Below are positions 1-8,807 of a DNA stretch of 64,000 nt, one piece after another (the first letter of the stretch is position 1; the number at the start of each line of letters is the position of its first letter). Below the pieces are notes generated by a model. That model was not told the origin of the DNA. It saw only the letters and a program-made list of their open reading frames with translations, and did no database searches. Source of the stretch: Actinomycetospora callitridis (GTDB lineage: Bacteria; Actinomycetota; Actinomycetes; Mycobacteriales; Pseudonocardiaceae); the NCBI RefSeq assembly GCF_028737265.1, contig NZ_JAQZAK010000001.1:620001-684000 (forward strand), given 5' to 3'. The position numbers and the translations under genes were made by a program.

Positions 1-3000
1 GCCTTCGACTACACGATCGACTTCGCCGGCTCGACCGGCGTCATGCGCAACGTGGCCGGCGGCCCCCCGCAGGACTTCGAGCTGACCGCGACGCCGACAG
101 CGGACGGCGGCATCCGCCTCGGCTTCGAGGTCGACGACCGGCTCACCGACCAGGCCGGCGTCGAGTGGCGCGCGCAGGCCCTGCTCCGGGTGATCGACGC
201 GCTGACGTCGGCGGAGGCGCCGCCGATCGGACGCGTTGACCTCATCCCGGCCGACGAGCAGGACCGGCTGCTGCGGGAGTGGACGGGGCCGGCGCCGACC
301 GGTGACCCCGACGACGTCCCGACGGCGCTGGACCGGCTGCGCGACGAGGCCGGCGACCGCACCGCCCTGGTCTGCGGCTCCGAGCGGCTCACGGCCGTCG
401 AGCTCGTCGACCGCGTGCACCGGACGGCGCGGGCCCTGCGGGCGCGCGGCATCGGCACCGACGACGTCGTCGCGCTCGCGCTCCCGCGCGGCGTGGACCT
501 CGTGGTCACGCTCCTCGCGGTGATGGACGCGGGCGCCGCCTACCTGCCCCTGGACCTGGCCCACCCACTGCGGCGCCGGCAGGAGCTGATCGACGACGCC
601 CGCCCGGCGCTGGTCCTGGGGAGCGACGCGGCGGTCGACGAGCTCGGCGCCGTGGACGTCGCCGACCTGCGGACGGAGGCCGACGCCCAGGAGGCGGGGC
701 CGCTCGTGCGGGGGGACGAGTCACCCGACCGGCTCGCCTACGTGATCTACACGTCCGGCTCGACCGGGCGTCCCAAGGGCGTGCTCGGCCGGGCCGGGGG
801 CCTCGCCGGCCTGCTGGCGCACCACCGGGTGACCGCGGCCGAGGTGGCCGACGGCGTCCTGCGCGTCGCGCACACCTACTCGTTCGCCTTCGACGCCTCG
901 ATCGACCAGCTGCTCTGGCTGCTCGGCGGGCACGAGCTGCACCTCTACGACACCGAGCTGACCAAGGACGCCGAGGAGCTGCTCGCGGCGTACGCCCGCG
1001 ACCGCATCGACGTCGTCGACACCACGCCGTCGATGGCCGCGCAGCTCGTGGAGGCGGGCCTGCTCACCGGCGAGCACCCGCCCTCGCTGCTGATCCTCGG
1101 CGGTGAGGCCACCCCGCCCGCGCTGTGGCAGCGCGTCGCCGACTCCGGCGTCGCCGCCCGCAACATGTACGGCCCGACCGAGGCTGCGGTCGACGCCACC
1201 GTCGCCCCGGTCACGACGGGCGCCCCGACCATCGGCCACGCCCTGCCCGGCACGCGCATCCACGTGCTCGACGTCGCGCTGCAACCGGTGCCGCACGGTG
1301 CCGTCGGTGAGCTCTACCTGGCCGGGCCGCACCTGGCGCGGGGCTACCTGGGGCACCCCGGGACGACCGCCGAGCGGTTCGTCGCGGACCCCTTCGGCCC
1401 GGCCGGCGCGCGGATGTACCGCACCGGCGACCTCGCCCGCTGGGTCCCCGGGCGGGGGCTGGACTACCTCGGCCGCGGCGACGGCCAGGTGAAGATCCGC
1501 GGTTTCCGGGTGGAGATCGGCGAGGTCGAGGGGCAGCTGGCCGAGCTGCCCGGCGTGCGCGCAGCGGCCGCGGCGATCCGCACCGACACCGGCCGTCCCC
1601 AGCTGGTCGGCTACGTGGTGCCGCAGCCGGGCGGCGCGCTGTCGTCGGACGAGGTGCGCCGCGCGCTCTCGACGCGCGTGCCCGAGCACATGGTCCCCTC
1701 GACCGTGGTGGTGCTCGACGCGCTGCCGACCACCACCAGCGGCAAGCTCGACCGCCTCGCCCTCCCGGCGCCCCCGACGACCCGCACGGGGCGGGCTCCG
1801 GGCACCGAGCAGGAGCGGGTCCTCTGCGAGGTCCTCGCCGACGTCCTCGGGCTGGACGGGGTCGGGGTGGACGACGACTTCGTCGGGATCGGCGGCGACA
1901 GCATCACCGCGATCTCCGTGTGCTCGCGCCTGCGGGCGCACGGCCTCGACCTCCGTCCCCGCGAGCTGCTGGCGGCGCCGGACGTCGCGTCCCTGGCCGC
2001 CCTCGCGCGGCAGCCGAACGAGGGGGCGGACGACGAGCAGGAGGCGCCCGAGGTCCTCGTCGACCCGGCCGACGTCGACCCGCTGGAGGACGGGCTGCGC
2101 ATTCGCGAGGCCCTCCCCGCCACCGACCTGCAGGCCGGGCTCGTGGTGCACAGCCTGGCCCGCGACGAGCGCGAGGCCGAGGTCTACCTCGTCCAGGGCG
2201 TGCACCACCTCGTCGGCGTCCTCGACCCGGGACGCCTCCGCGACGCGGCCGAGGAGCTGCTGGCCCGCAGCCCCGCGCTGCGCAGCATCCTGACCACCGC
2301 GGCCACCGGTGCCGTCGTCCAGGTGGTGCCCGAGGACGTCGTCCTCGGCTGGCAGCACGTCGACGTGTCGTCCCGCCCGCGCGTCGAGCAGGAGCGGGAG
2401 GTGGCCGCGGCGGCCCGTGCCGAGCTGGACCGCCCGTGGCACCCCGCCCGGCCGCCGCTGATCCGGTTCGTGCTGGTCACGCTGGGGGCGACCGAGCACC
2501 GGCTGGTGGTCACCAACCACCACGCGCTGCTCGACGGCTGGTCGATGCCGCTGGTCTGCCGCCAGCTCTTCGCGATCTACGACGAGATCGGCGGCGGCGC
2601 CCCCGCCCCGCGCACCGCGCCCGTCACGGACTTCCTGCGCTGGCTCGCCCGCCAGGACCGCCGCGCGTCGTTGGCAGCGTGGCGCGAGCTGCTCGGCGGG
2701 ATCGACGAGGGCACCCGGCTGGCGCCCGCGGCGCGGGGTGCTGCCCTGGAGCGGCCCGAGCGGCTGCACACCGCGCTCGACGCCGAGCTCAGCGAGGGCA
2801 TCCGGGCCTTCGCGCGGAAGTACGGCCTCACGCTCGCGACGGTCGTCCAGACCGCCTGGGGCCTGCTGCTGGCGCGGCTCACCGGCCGGCACGACGTGGT
2901 GTTCGCGAGCCCGGTGTCGGGGCGCTCCGGCCAGGTCGACGGCATCGAGACGATGATCGGCCAGTTCGGCAACACCGTCGTCGTCCGACTCGCCTACTCC

Positions 3001-6000
3001 GACCGGGACACCGTGCTGGAGGTCCTCGGCGGGATGCACGAGCAGTCGATGGCGATGACCGACCACCACCACGTCGGCCTGGCCGACGTGCAGCGCGCGG
3101 TCGGCGTCGGCGACCTCTTCGACACGCTCATGGTCACCGAGAACCTGCCGATGTCGGCCCGCACCGGCGTGACGCTCGCGCCGGGGATCGAGCTGGCCGG
3201 GGTCGACACCGACGACGGCACCCAGTACCCGATGAACGTGGTGGTGCTGCCCGAACCCGAGATCGTGATCCGCTTCGGCTACCAGGGCGCCTTCGACGCC
3301 GCCACCGTGCGCGACTACAGCGACCGCCTGCGCACGCTGCTGCGCGAGATGATCAGCCACCCGCAGCGGGCGGTGTCGCGCCTGCGGCTGCTCGAGCCGG
3401 CCGAGGAGGCCCGGGTCCTCGCGGCGGGCACCGACCACGTCGCCGGGCACCGCGTCCGCGGCGGCTGCCTGGAGGAGTTCGCCGCCCAGGTGCGCCGCCG
3501 TCCCGACAAGACCGCCGTGGAGTGCCGGGACCGCGCGCTGACCTACGCGGAGCTCGACCGGCGGGCCAACCGCCTCGCCCACGCCCTGATCTCGCGCGGT
3601 GTCCGGCCCGAGCAGCCGGTCGCGGTGCTGCTCGAGCGCGACGTCGAGATGGTCGTGGCCGTCTTCGGGATCGTCAAGGCCGGCGCGGTCTACGTGCCGA
3701 TGGACCCGAGCTACCCGCGGGACCGGCTCGAGTACATGGTCGGCGACGCCGCCGCGGTGGCGGCGGTGACCACCGGCGGAGTGCTGGACGACCTCGGGGG
3801 CCTGCCCTTCGCCGACGCGGTGGGCGTGCTGCGCCTCGACGACCCGGAGCTGGTGGGGGACGACCCGTCGGCGTGGGATGCGGATCCCGTCGACGCGCGC
3901 CGCGGCCTCACCCTCGACGCGCTCGCCTACGTCATCTACACCTCGGGCACGACGGGCCGCCCGAAGGGCGTCGCGGTGAGCCACACCGGGTTCGCCGGCC
4001 TGATCGCGCTGCAGGAGGACGTCGTCGGCGCCACCGACCGGGAGCGCTACCTGCACTTCGCCTCGACGAGCTTCGACGTCGCGGTCTGGCAGATGATGCT
4101 GCCGCTGCTCTCGGGCGGGACCTCGGTGATCGCGCCGGAGGAGGTCCGGCTGCCCGGCCACGAGCTGCTCGACTACGCCGCCGCGCACCGCGTCACCGGG
4201 ATCAACCTGCTCCCGTCGTTCCTCGCCGCGATGCCCGACGACGCGCAGGTCGACCCGGACGTCTTCTTCGTCGTCGGTGCCGAGCGTCTGGACCCGGCGC
4301 TGGCGCGGCGGTGGGGCGACGGGCGGCGGGCGCTCTTCAACGCCTACGGCCCCACCGAGGTCACGATCAACGCGGTGACCTGGCGCTACGACCCCGCAGA
4401 GCTCCGGGGCGCCGACGGGCCGGACGCCGAGGACGCCGCGCTGCCGATCGGTCGGCCCGACCCCGACGTCCGCGCCTACGTCCTCGACAGCGGCCTGCTG
4501 CCCGTCGGCGTCGGGATGGTGGGCGAGCTCTACCTCGCCGGGCCCGGCCTCGCCCGCGGCTATCTCGGCCTGCGTGGGCAGACCGCCCAGGCGTTCGTCG
4601 CCGACCCCTTCTGTGCTGACTCGTCCGGCCGGGCCGGCGAGCGGATGTACCGCACCGGCGACCGCGTGCGCTGGCGCGCCGACGGTCAGCTCATCTACCT
4701 CGGCCGCACCGACGACCAGGTGAAGGTCCGCGGGGTGCGCATCGAGCCCGCCGAGATCGAGGCCGCGCTCGCACGCCACCCCGACGTGCGGGCCGGCGTC
4801 GTCGAGGTGCGCGAGGACCGTCCCGGCGAACGGCGCCTCGTCGGCTACGTCGTCCCGGTCGACGGCGCGCGGATCGACCCGGCCGCGCTCCGTGCGGACC
4901 TCGCGGCGGTCCTGCCGACCGCGATGGTGCCCGCCGCGCTGGTGCCGCTCGACCGCCTGCCGCTGGGCCCGAGCGGGAAGCTCGACCGCGGCGCGCTGCC
5001 GGCTCCCGACCACGTGTCGACGCCGTCGCGGGCGCCGGCCACCCCGGCCGAGTCCGTGCTGCTGGGCGTGTTGCGCGAGGTGCTGGAGAACGACGCGATC
5101 GAGCTCGACGACGAGTTCATCGACGTCGGCGGCGACAGCATCGTCTCTCTCGCGCTCGTCTCGCGGGCCGGGCGCCAGGGCGTGGCCCTGTCCGTCCGCG
5201 ACGTGCTCGAGGGCGGCACGATCGCAGGGATCGCGGCGCTCGCCACCGTCGGGCAGGACGTCGACGCGGGGGCACCGGGGATCGACCTGCCGCGCGACCA
5301 CGTCCTGACCCTGCGGGGTACCGACGGCACCGGCCCGGCTCCGCTGTTCTGCGTCCACCCTGCCGGCGGCTTCGCGACCGTCTTCACCGGGCTGGTGCGC
5401 GAGCTCCCGTCCGACCGGCCGGTGATCGGGCTGCAGCTGCCGTTGCTGGAGGGGTCCCCGGTGCCCGCGACGACGATCGACGAGCTCGCCGCGAGCTACC
5501 TCGAGACGATCCGCGGGATCCAGCCGAAGGGCCCGTACCACCTGCTCGGGTACTCGTTCGGCGGCAACGTGGTGCACGCCCTCGCGGCCCTGCTCGCCGA
5601 CGACGGCGAGGAGGTCGCCTTCACCGGGATGATCGACTCCGGGCCGCTGGCCGCCGAGCGCGCCGACGGGCGGGGGCCGTCCGCGGACGTCGTGGAGCGC
5701 GAGCTGCGGGCCGCGCTGCCCCCGGGCGCCGCCGAGGACGCGCCGGAGCTGCTCGCGGCGGTGCGGTCCGCGGTGGAACGGACCGTGGCCATCCGGACGA
5801 ACTCCCACGCGCCGGTCCACGACGGCCGCCTGACGCTGTTCGCGGCGGCGGGCGCACCCGGCACCGACGGCACCGACGCCGAGCGTCTGGCCGACGCGTG
5901 GCGGGACCTCGTCGGCCCCGACCGCCTCGTCGCCCACCCCGTCGAGGGCGACCACGCGGCCATGGTGGCGCCCCGCGGGTGGGCGGTGATCGGGCCGATC

Positions 6001-6036
6001 GTCGCCGACGCCCTCGCCGACGCGGCCGCCCGCTAG
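1..6036 (+). CDS. Non-ribosomal peptide synthetase, 3' part (partial C, A-PCP-C-A-PCP-TE)
   Basis: The frame is open from base 1, so the true start lies upstream. Domains in order: end of a condensation domain (to about 280); A1 with core A3 motif YVIYTSGSTGRPKG at 739; PCP1 with GGDS serine at 1900; an intact C domain with HHALLDG at 2518; A2 with YVIYTSGTTGRPKG at 3928; PCP2 with GGDS serine at 5137; and a type I thioesterase with GYSFGG (serine at 5554), an Asp near 5635 and a His in GDHAAMV near 5955. No epimerisation or methylation domain is visible. By hand alignment to GrsA the specificity residues read D-A-D-D-I-G-M-V-D for A1 and D-V-W-N-V-G-A-I-N for A2. The acidic A1 pocket would suit a basic residue such as an ornithine derivative, but this is inference. 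It is the terminal, product-releasing enzyme. The adjacent siderophore-interacting protein, exporter and iron box suggest the product is a siderophore. Confidence 0.95.
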   Translation, partial: AFDYTIDFAGSTGVMRNVAGGPPQDFELTATPTADGGIRLGFEVDDRLTDQAGVEWRAQALLRVIDALTSAEAPPIGRVDLIPADEQDRLLREWTGPAPTGDPDDVPTALDRLRDEAGDRTALVCGSERLTAVELVDRVHRTARALRARGIGTDDVVALALPRGVDLVVTLLAVMDAGAAYLPLDLAHPLRRRQELIDDARPALVLGSDAAVDELGAVDVADLRTEADAQEAGPLVRGDESPDRLAYVIYTSGSTGRPKGVLGRAGGLAGLLAHHRVTAAEVADGVLRVAHTYSFAFDASIDQLLWLLGGHELHLYDTELTKDAEELLAAYARDRIDVVDTTPSMAAQLVEAGLLTGEHPPSLLILGGEATPPALWQRVADSGVAARNMYGPTEAAVDATVAPVTTGAPTIGHALPGTRIHVLDVALQPVPHGAVGELYLAGPHLARGYLGHPGTTAERFVADPFGPAGARMYRTGDLARWVPGRGLDYLGRGDGQVKIRGFRVEIGEVEGQLAELPGVRAAAAAIRTDTGRPQLVGYVVPQPGGALSSDEVRRALSTRVPEHMVPSTVVVLDALPTTTSGKLDRLALPAPPTTRTGRAPGTEQERVLCEVLADVLGLDGVGVDDDFVGIGGDSITAISVCSRLRAHGLDLRPRELLAAPDVASLAALARQPNEGADDEQEAPEVLVDPADVDPLEDGLRIREALPATDLQAGLVVHSLARDEREAEVYLVQGVHHLVGVLDPGRLRDAAEELLARSPALRSILTTAATGAVVQVVPEDVVLGWQHVDVSSRPRVEQEREVAAAARAELDRPWHPARPPLIRFVLVTLGATEHRLVVTNHHALLDGWSMPLVCRQLFAIYDEIGGGAPAPRTAPVTDFLRWLARQDRRASLAAWRELLGGIDEGTRLAPAARGAALERPERLHTALDAELSEGIRAFARKYGLTLATVVQTAWGLLLARLTGRHDVVFASPVSGRSGQVDGIETMIGQFGNTVVVRLAYSDRDTVLEVLGGMHEQSMAMTDHHHVGLADVQRAVGVGDLFDTLMVTENLPMSARTGVTLAPGIELAGVDTDDGTQYPMNVVVLPEPEIVIRFGYQGAFDAATVRDYSDRLRTLLREMISHPQRAVSRLRLLEPAEEARVLAAGTDHVAGHRVRGGCLEEFAAQVRRRPDKTAVECRDRALTYAELDRRANRLAHALISRGVRPEQPVAVLLERDVEMVVAVFGIVKAGAVYVPMDPSYPRDRLEYMVGDAAAVAAVTTGGVLDDLGGLPFADAVGVLRLDDPELVGDDPSAWDADPVDARRGLTLDALAYVIYTSGTTGRPKGVAVSHTGFAGLIALQEDVVGATDRERYLHFASTSFDVAVWQMMLPLLSGGTSVIAPEEVRLPGHELLDYAAAHRVTGINLLPSFLAAMPDDAQVDPDVFFVVGAERLDPALARRWGDGRRALFNAYGPTEVTINAVTWRYDPAELRGADGPDAEDAALPIGRPDPDVRAYVLDSGLLPVGVGMVGELYLAGPGLARGYLGLRGQTAQAFVADPFCADSSGRAGERMYRTGDRVRWRADGQLIYLGRTDDQVKVRGVRIEPAEIEAALARHPDVRAGVVEVREDRPGERRLVGYVVPVDGARIDPAALRADLAAVLPTAMVPAALVPLDRLPLGPSGKLDRGALPAPDHVSTPSRAPATPAESVLLGVLREVLENDAIELDDEFIDVGGDSIVSLALVSRAGRQGVALSVRDVLEGGTIAGIAALATVGQDVDAGAPGIDLPRDHVLTLRGTDGTGPAPLFCVHPAGGFATVFTGLVRELPSDRPVIGLQLPLLEGSPVPATTIDELAASYLETIRGIQPKGPYHLLGYSFGGNVVHALAALLADDGEEVAFTGMIDSGPLAAERADGRGPSADVVERELRAALPPGAAEDAPELLAAVRSAVERTVAIRTNSHAPVHDGRLTLFAAAGAPGTDGTDAERLADAWRDLVGPDRLVAHPVEGDHAAMVAPRGWAVIGPIVADALADAAAR

Positions 6037-6950
6037 ACCGCGGCGGCCTCGTCGTGCTCGTGGCCGTGCCCGTGGCCGTGCCCGTGGCCGTGGTCCTCGC
6101 CGTCACCGGGGTTGTGGTCCTCGTCGAACATCGCGAGGCCGACCTTCCAGTAGCCGGTGATCGAGCAGTCGGCGGGCGGGAGGCGGAGCTCGTCGCGCAC
6201 CCAGCGCCGCAACGGCTTGATCGACCCGGCCTCGCCGGCGACCCACACGTACACCGACTCCCCGGCGGGGATCCCGACGCCGCGCACAGCGCGGGCCAGG
6301 ACGTCGCTCCGCCCGGCGGCGACGCCGTCGCGGTGCAGCCAGGTGACGACGACGCCCTCGGGAGCGGCGAGTTCGATCTCCTCGGTGGCGTCGGCGACCT
6401 CGACGAACACCCAGCCGCGGGCGGCCGGGGGCATCCCCTCGACCCAGCGCGCGATCGCGGGCAGCGCGGTGGTGTCGCCGGCGAGCAGGTAGCGGTCGTA
6501 GTGCTCCGGTACGGCCAGGCCTGCGGGCGGCCCGGCGACCCACACCGGCTCGCCGGGGCCCACGCGCGCCGCCCACTCCGAGGCGAGGCCGCCGGCGTGC
6601 AGCACGACGTCGAGGTCGAGCTCGCCGGCCGCCGGGTCGTACCGGCGCACGGTGTAGTCGCGGGTCGGGGGCATGGGGTGGGGCCAGCGGACCATCGACC
6701 CGTTCGGCTCGGGGACGCGCAGCCCGCCGTCCGGGTCCGGGAAGACGATCTTGACGTGCTCGTCGACGACCGAGTGGCTCTCGAAGCCCACGAGGTCCTG
6801 ACCGCCGAGGGTCAGGCGCACCATGGTCGGGCTGATCGTCTGCCGGCCGACGACCTCGAGCCGGCGGATGCGGATGGGGTAGGGCACCTTCGCGCCCCCG
6901 GCGCCGAGTCGGGCCTCCGCGACGCGCTCGCGGGGTCGTTCGCGGTCCAT
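6033..6950 (-). CDS. Siderophore-interacting protein (FAD-dependent ferric-siderophore reductase)
   Basis: This 305-aa protein belongs to the SIP/ViuB family of flavin reductases, which release iron from imported ferric siderophores in the cytoplasm. An N-terminal beta-barrel carries the FAD motif RDYTVRRY. A nucleotide-binding half follows with GDTTALPAI and the family's GYWKVG near the C-terminus. The ATG at 6950 is preceded by AGGAGG about 8 bases upstream. Its stop codon overlaps the NRPS stop tail to tail (CTAG). Downstream of the normal family end it has an extra tail of alternating Gly-His (six GH/EH units), which is not needed for the fold and could bind metal. The upstream iron box suggests repression by an IdeR/DmdR-type regulator when iron is plentiful. 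Confidence 0.93.
   Translation of the reverse strand: MDRERPRERVAEARLGAGGAKVPYPIRIRRLEVVGRQTISPTMVRLTLGGQDLVGFESHSVVDEHVKIVFPDPDGGLRVPEPNGSMVRWPHPMPPTRDYTVRRYDPAAGELDLDVVLHAGGLASEWAARVGPGEPVWVAGPPAGLAVPEHYDRYLLAGDTTALPAIARWVEGMPPAARGWVFVEVADATEEIELAAPEGVVVTWLHRDGVAAGRSDVLARAVRGVGIPAGESVYVWVAGEAGSIKPLRRWVRDELRLPPADCSITGYWKVGLAMFDEDHNPGDGEDHGHGHGHGHGHEHDEAAAV
6053..6098 (-). repeat. Short tandem repeat encoding the Gly-His tail of the siderophore reductase
   Basis: About four imperfect copies of a 12-base unit (plus strand GTGGCCGTGCCC) encode alternating Gly and His near the C-terminus of the SIP protein. Alternating third bases (GGC CAC GGG CAC) show repeat expansion rather than random composition. 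The run could vary in length between strains. Confidence 0.8.
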
Positions 6951-7002
6951 GGGTCGGTCCCTCCTGGGTCGTCACGCCGGGTGCCGCGCCGGGCACCAGA
7001 TG

Positions 7003-7021
7003 TTAGGGCACCCTATCCTTC
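7003..7021. promoter_or_regulatory. Candidate iron box (IdeR/DmdR-type operator)
   Basis: TTAGGGCACCCTATCCT contains the inverted repeat TAGGG-CA-CCCTA. It agrees at 12 of 19 positions with the actinobacterial iron-box consensus TTAGGTTAGGCTAACCTAA, counted by eye. It sits between the divergent SIP and MFS genes and overlaps plausible -10 elements for both (TATCCT at 7014 on plus, TAACAT at 7005-7000 on minus), as expected for a repressor site. Confidence 0.6.
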
Positions 7022-7084
7022 GGCGAGCCCGGATCCGTCCCCGTCTCCCACTCCCGTGCCCACACCCCGGAGGACCCCGACCCC

Positions 7085-8530
7085 GTGACCGCCGCCGGTT
7101 CCCCGCCCGAGGCCCCCGAGCCGCCGCCCGCGCCCACCGAGATCGACGGACGACTCCTGCGCACGGCGTTCGTCCTCGTCCTCGGCACCTTCATGGCGAC
7201 GCTGGACGCGACGATCGTCAACGTCGGCATCGACACGCTGGCGCAGGAGTTCGAGGCGTCGGTGACCGAGATCCAGTGGGTCACGACGGCGTACCTGCTC
7301 GCGCTCCTGCTCGCCGTGCCCTCGTCCGGCTGGATCGTCGACCGGTTCGGGGGCCGCCGCACCTGGATCTCCGCGGTCGTCCTGTTCCTCGCCGGGTCGC
7401 TGCTGTGCGCCCTGGCGTGGTCGGTGGAGAGCCTGGTCGTGTTCCGGGTGATCCAGGGGCTCGGGGGCGGGCTCCTCCCGCCGGTCGGCCAGGCCCTGGT
7501 GGCCCGCGAGGCCGGGCCGAAGCGCATCGGCCGCATCATCAGCATCGTCGGGGTCATCCCGCTGCTGTCGCCGGTGATCGGGCCGATCGTGGGCGGCACG
7601 ATCCTCGGCGTCGCCGGCTGGCCGTGGCTGTTCTACGTCAACCTGCCGATCGGCATCGTCGCCGTGCTGCTGGCCCTGCGCTTCGTCGCGCCCCACCCGC
7701 CCGCGGCGCAGGGCGCGCCGTTCGACGTCCTGGGTGCGGCCCTGCTCCCGCCGGGGGTGGCGGCGCTCGTGTTCGGGCTGACGGAGGTCGGCAACGGCCG
7801 CTCCCTCGGTTCCCTGCCGGTGCTCCTCGGCCTGGTCGGCGGCGTCGCCCTGCTGACGGGTTACGTGGTGCACGCGCTGCGGATGCGCGGCGTCCCGCTC
7901 ATCGACCTGCGGTTGTTCACACGCCCGCCGTTCGGGGCCGCGGCGAGCGCGCTGGTCATCCTCGGCGCCTCGGTGTACGGCGCGGTGTTCCTGCTGCCGC
8001 TGTACTTCCAGGTCGGGCGCGGCCTGACGCCGTTCGCCGCCGGCCTGCTGCTCGTCCCGCAGGGCCTCGGGGCGGCCGTCGGATCGGTGGTGGTGAACCG
8101 CACGATCGACAAGGTGGCCCCGCGCACCCTCGTGCTCACCGGGATCGGGCTGATCGCCGCCGGCACGGTGCTGTTCACCCAGCTCGGCAGCGTGCCGTCC
8201 GACCCGCTCATCATCGCGTCCCTGCTCGTGCGCGGGATCGGTCTCGGCATGATCGGGGCGCCGGTGATGAACATCGTCTACTCGTCGATGCCGCACGCCC
8301 AGCTCCCGCGGGCCTCCGGGGCGCTCAACCTGCTCAACGTCCTCGGCGGCTCGATCGGCACCGCGGTCCTCGCCGTGGTCCTGCAGACCCGGCTCGAGGC
8401 GCGCGCACCCCTGGGGGAGCCGGGGGTGGCGCTGGCCTTCGCCGACACCTTCTGGTGGACGCTCGCCTTCTGCCTCGTCGCGGTGATCGGGGCGACGAGG
8501 CTGCCCCGCCGCTCGTCGGCGACGGAGTGA
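7085..8530 (+). CDS. DHA2-family MFS exporter, candidate siderophore exporter
   Basis: This 481-aa polytopic membrane protein should have about 14 transmembrane helices, as in EmrB/QacA-like proton-driven drug exporters. It has the family motif LDATIVNVGI in helix 1 and motif A GWIVDRFGGRR between helices 2 and 3. The GTG start follows GGAGG by about a dozen bases. It is divergent from the siderophore reductase across the iron box and downstream of a convergent NRPS gene, so export of the NRPS product is the most likely job. That role is inferred from context; the sequence alone only says multidrug-type exporter. Confidence 0.9.
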   Translation: MTAAGSPPEAPEPPPAPTEIDGRLLRTAFVLVLGTFMATLDATIVNVGIDTLAQEFEASVTEIQWVTTAYLLALLLAVPSSGWIVDRFGGRRTWISAVVLFLAGSLLCALAWSVESLVVFRVIQGLGGGLLPPVGQALVAREAGPKRIGRIISIVGVIPLLSPVIGPIVGGTILGVAGWPWLFYVNLPIGIVAVLLALRFVAPHPPAAQGAPFDVLGAALLPPGVAALVFGLTEVGNGRSLGSLPVLLGLVGGVALLTGYVVHALRMRGVPLIDLRLFTRPPFGAAASALVILGASVYGAVFLLPLYFQVGRGLTPFAAGLLLVPQGLGAAVGSVVVNRTIDKVAPRTLVLTGIGLIAAGTVLFTQLGSVPSDPLIIASLLVRGIGLGMIGAPVMNIVYSSMPHAQLPRASGALNLLNVLGGSIGTAVLAVVLQTRLEARAPLGEPGVALAFADTFWWTLAFCLVAVIGATRLPRRSSATE

Positions 8531-8531
8531 G

Positions 8532-8684
8532 TCAGTGCTCGGAGGCCCGACGCGGCGCGGGGACGGTCCGCTCCTGTGCGCAGGCCCACCGGCACTCGAG
8601 GTGGTCCCAGTAGCAGGAGCGGCCGTGCTCGTGGCGCGGCCGGGACGGCGTGCTGACGGGCCGGGGCAGGGTGCTCAGCGACAC
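8532..8684 (-). CDS. Small Cys/Trp-rich protein of unknown function (50 aa)
   Basis: A 50-residue reading frame starts at GTG 8684 and is preceded by an ideal AGGAGG seven bases upstream, which is the main reason to call it. The centre reads SCYWDHLECRWAC, giving Cys at residues 24, 31 and 35 with two Trp and two His nearby (HEH at 18-20). That is suggestive of metal binding or a redox-active mini-domain. The N-terminus is Pro/Ser/Arg-rich and no signal peptide or membrane segment is visible. It ends two bases after the convergent MFS stop. I do not recognise a named family. Confidence 0.6.
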   Translation of the reverse strand: MSLSTLPRPVSTPSRPRHEHGRSCYWDHLECRWACAQERTVPAPRRASEH

Positions 8685-8771
8685 GAGGACCTCCTACGAC
8701 GATGCGAGGTCACCCACGGTGACAGCTCTCCTGTCGAGAGGCCAGCTTCTGTCATACTTTCGGCCCAGCAT

Positions 8772-8789
8772 GTCGTCATTGATGACGAC
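8772..8789. promoter_or_regulatory. 18-bp perfect palindrome upstream of the small Cys/Trp gene
   Basis: GTCGTCATTGATGACGAC is two 8-bp arms around TG. With only two central bases it cannot form a good RNA hairpin, so a dimeric repressor site is more likely. It lies about 90 bases upstream of the start at 8684 and about 20 bases past the end of the GNAT gene. Confidence 0.4.
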
Positions 8790-8807
8790 GTCGGTCGCGC
8801 CGCGTGA

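Noticed and set aside
2095..3400. Epimerisation domain in the NRPS
   Set aside because: The segment is followed directly by an A domain and has the HHALLDG active site of a condensation domain; epimerisation domain motifs are absent.
721..5955. Open frame of over 1700 codons on the strand opposite the NRPS
   Set aside because: It mirrors the NRPS codon by codon; high GC removes stop codons from the antisense frame. Composition is His/Arg/Gly-rich with no domain, and the plus-strand NRPS explains the sequence fully.
8535..8807. 90-codon plus-strand frame downstream of the MFS gene
   Set aside because: No ribosome site and no family pattern. The opposite strand carries the 50-aa gene with an ideal ribosome site.
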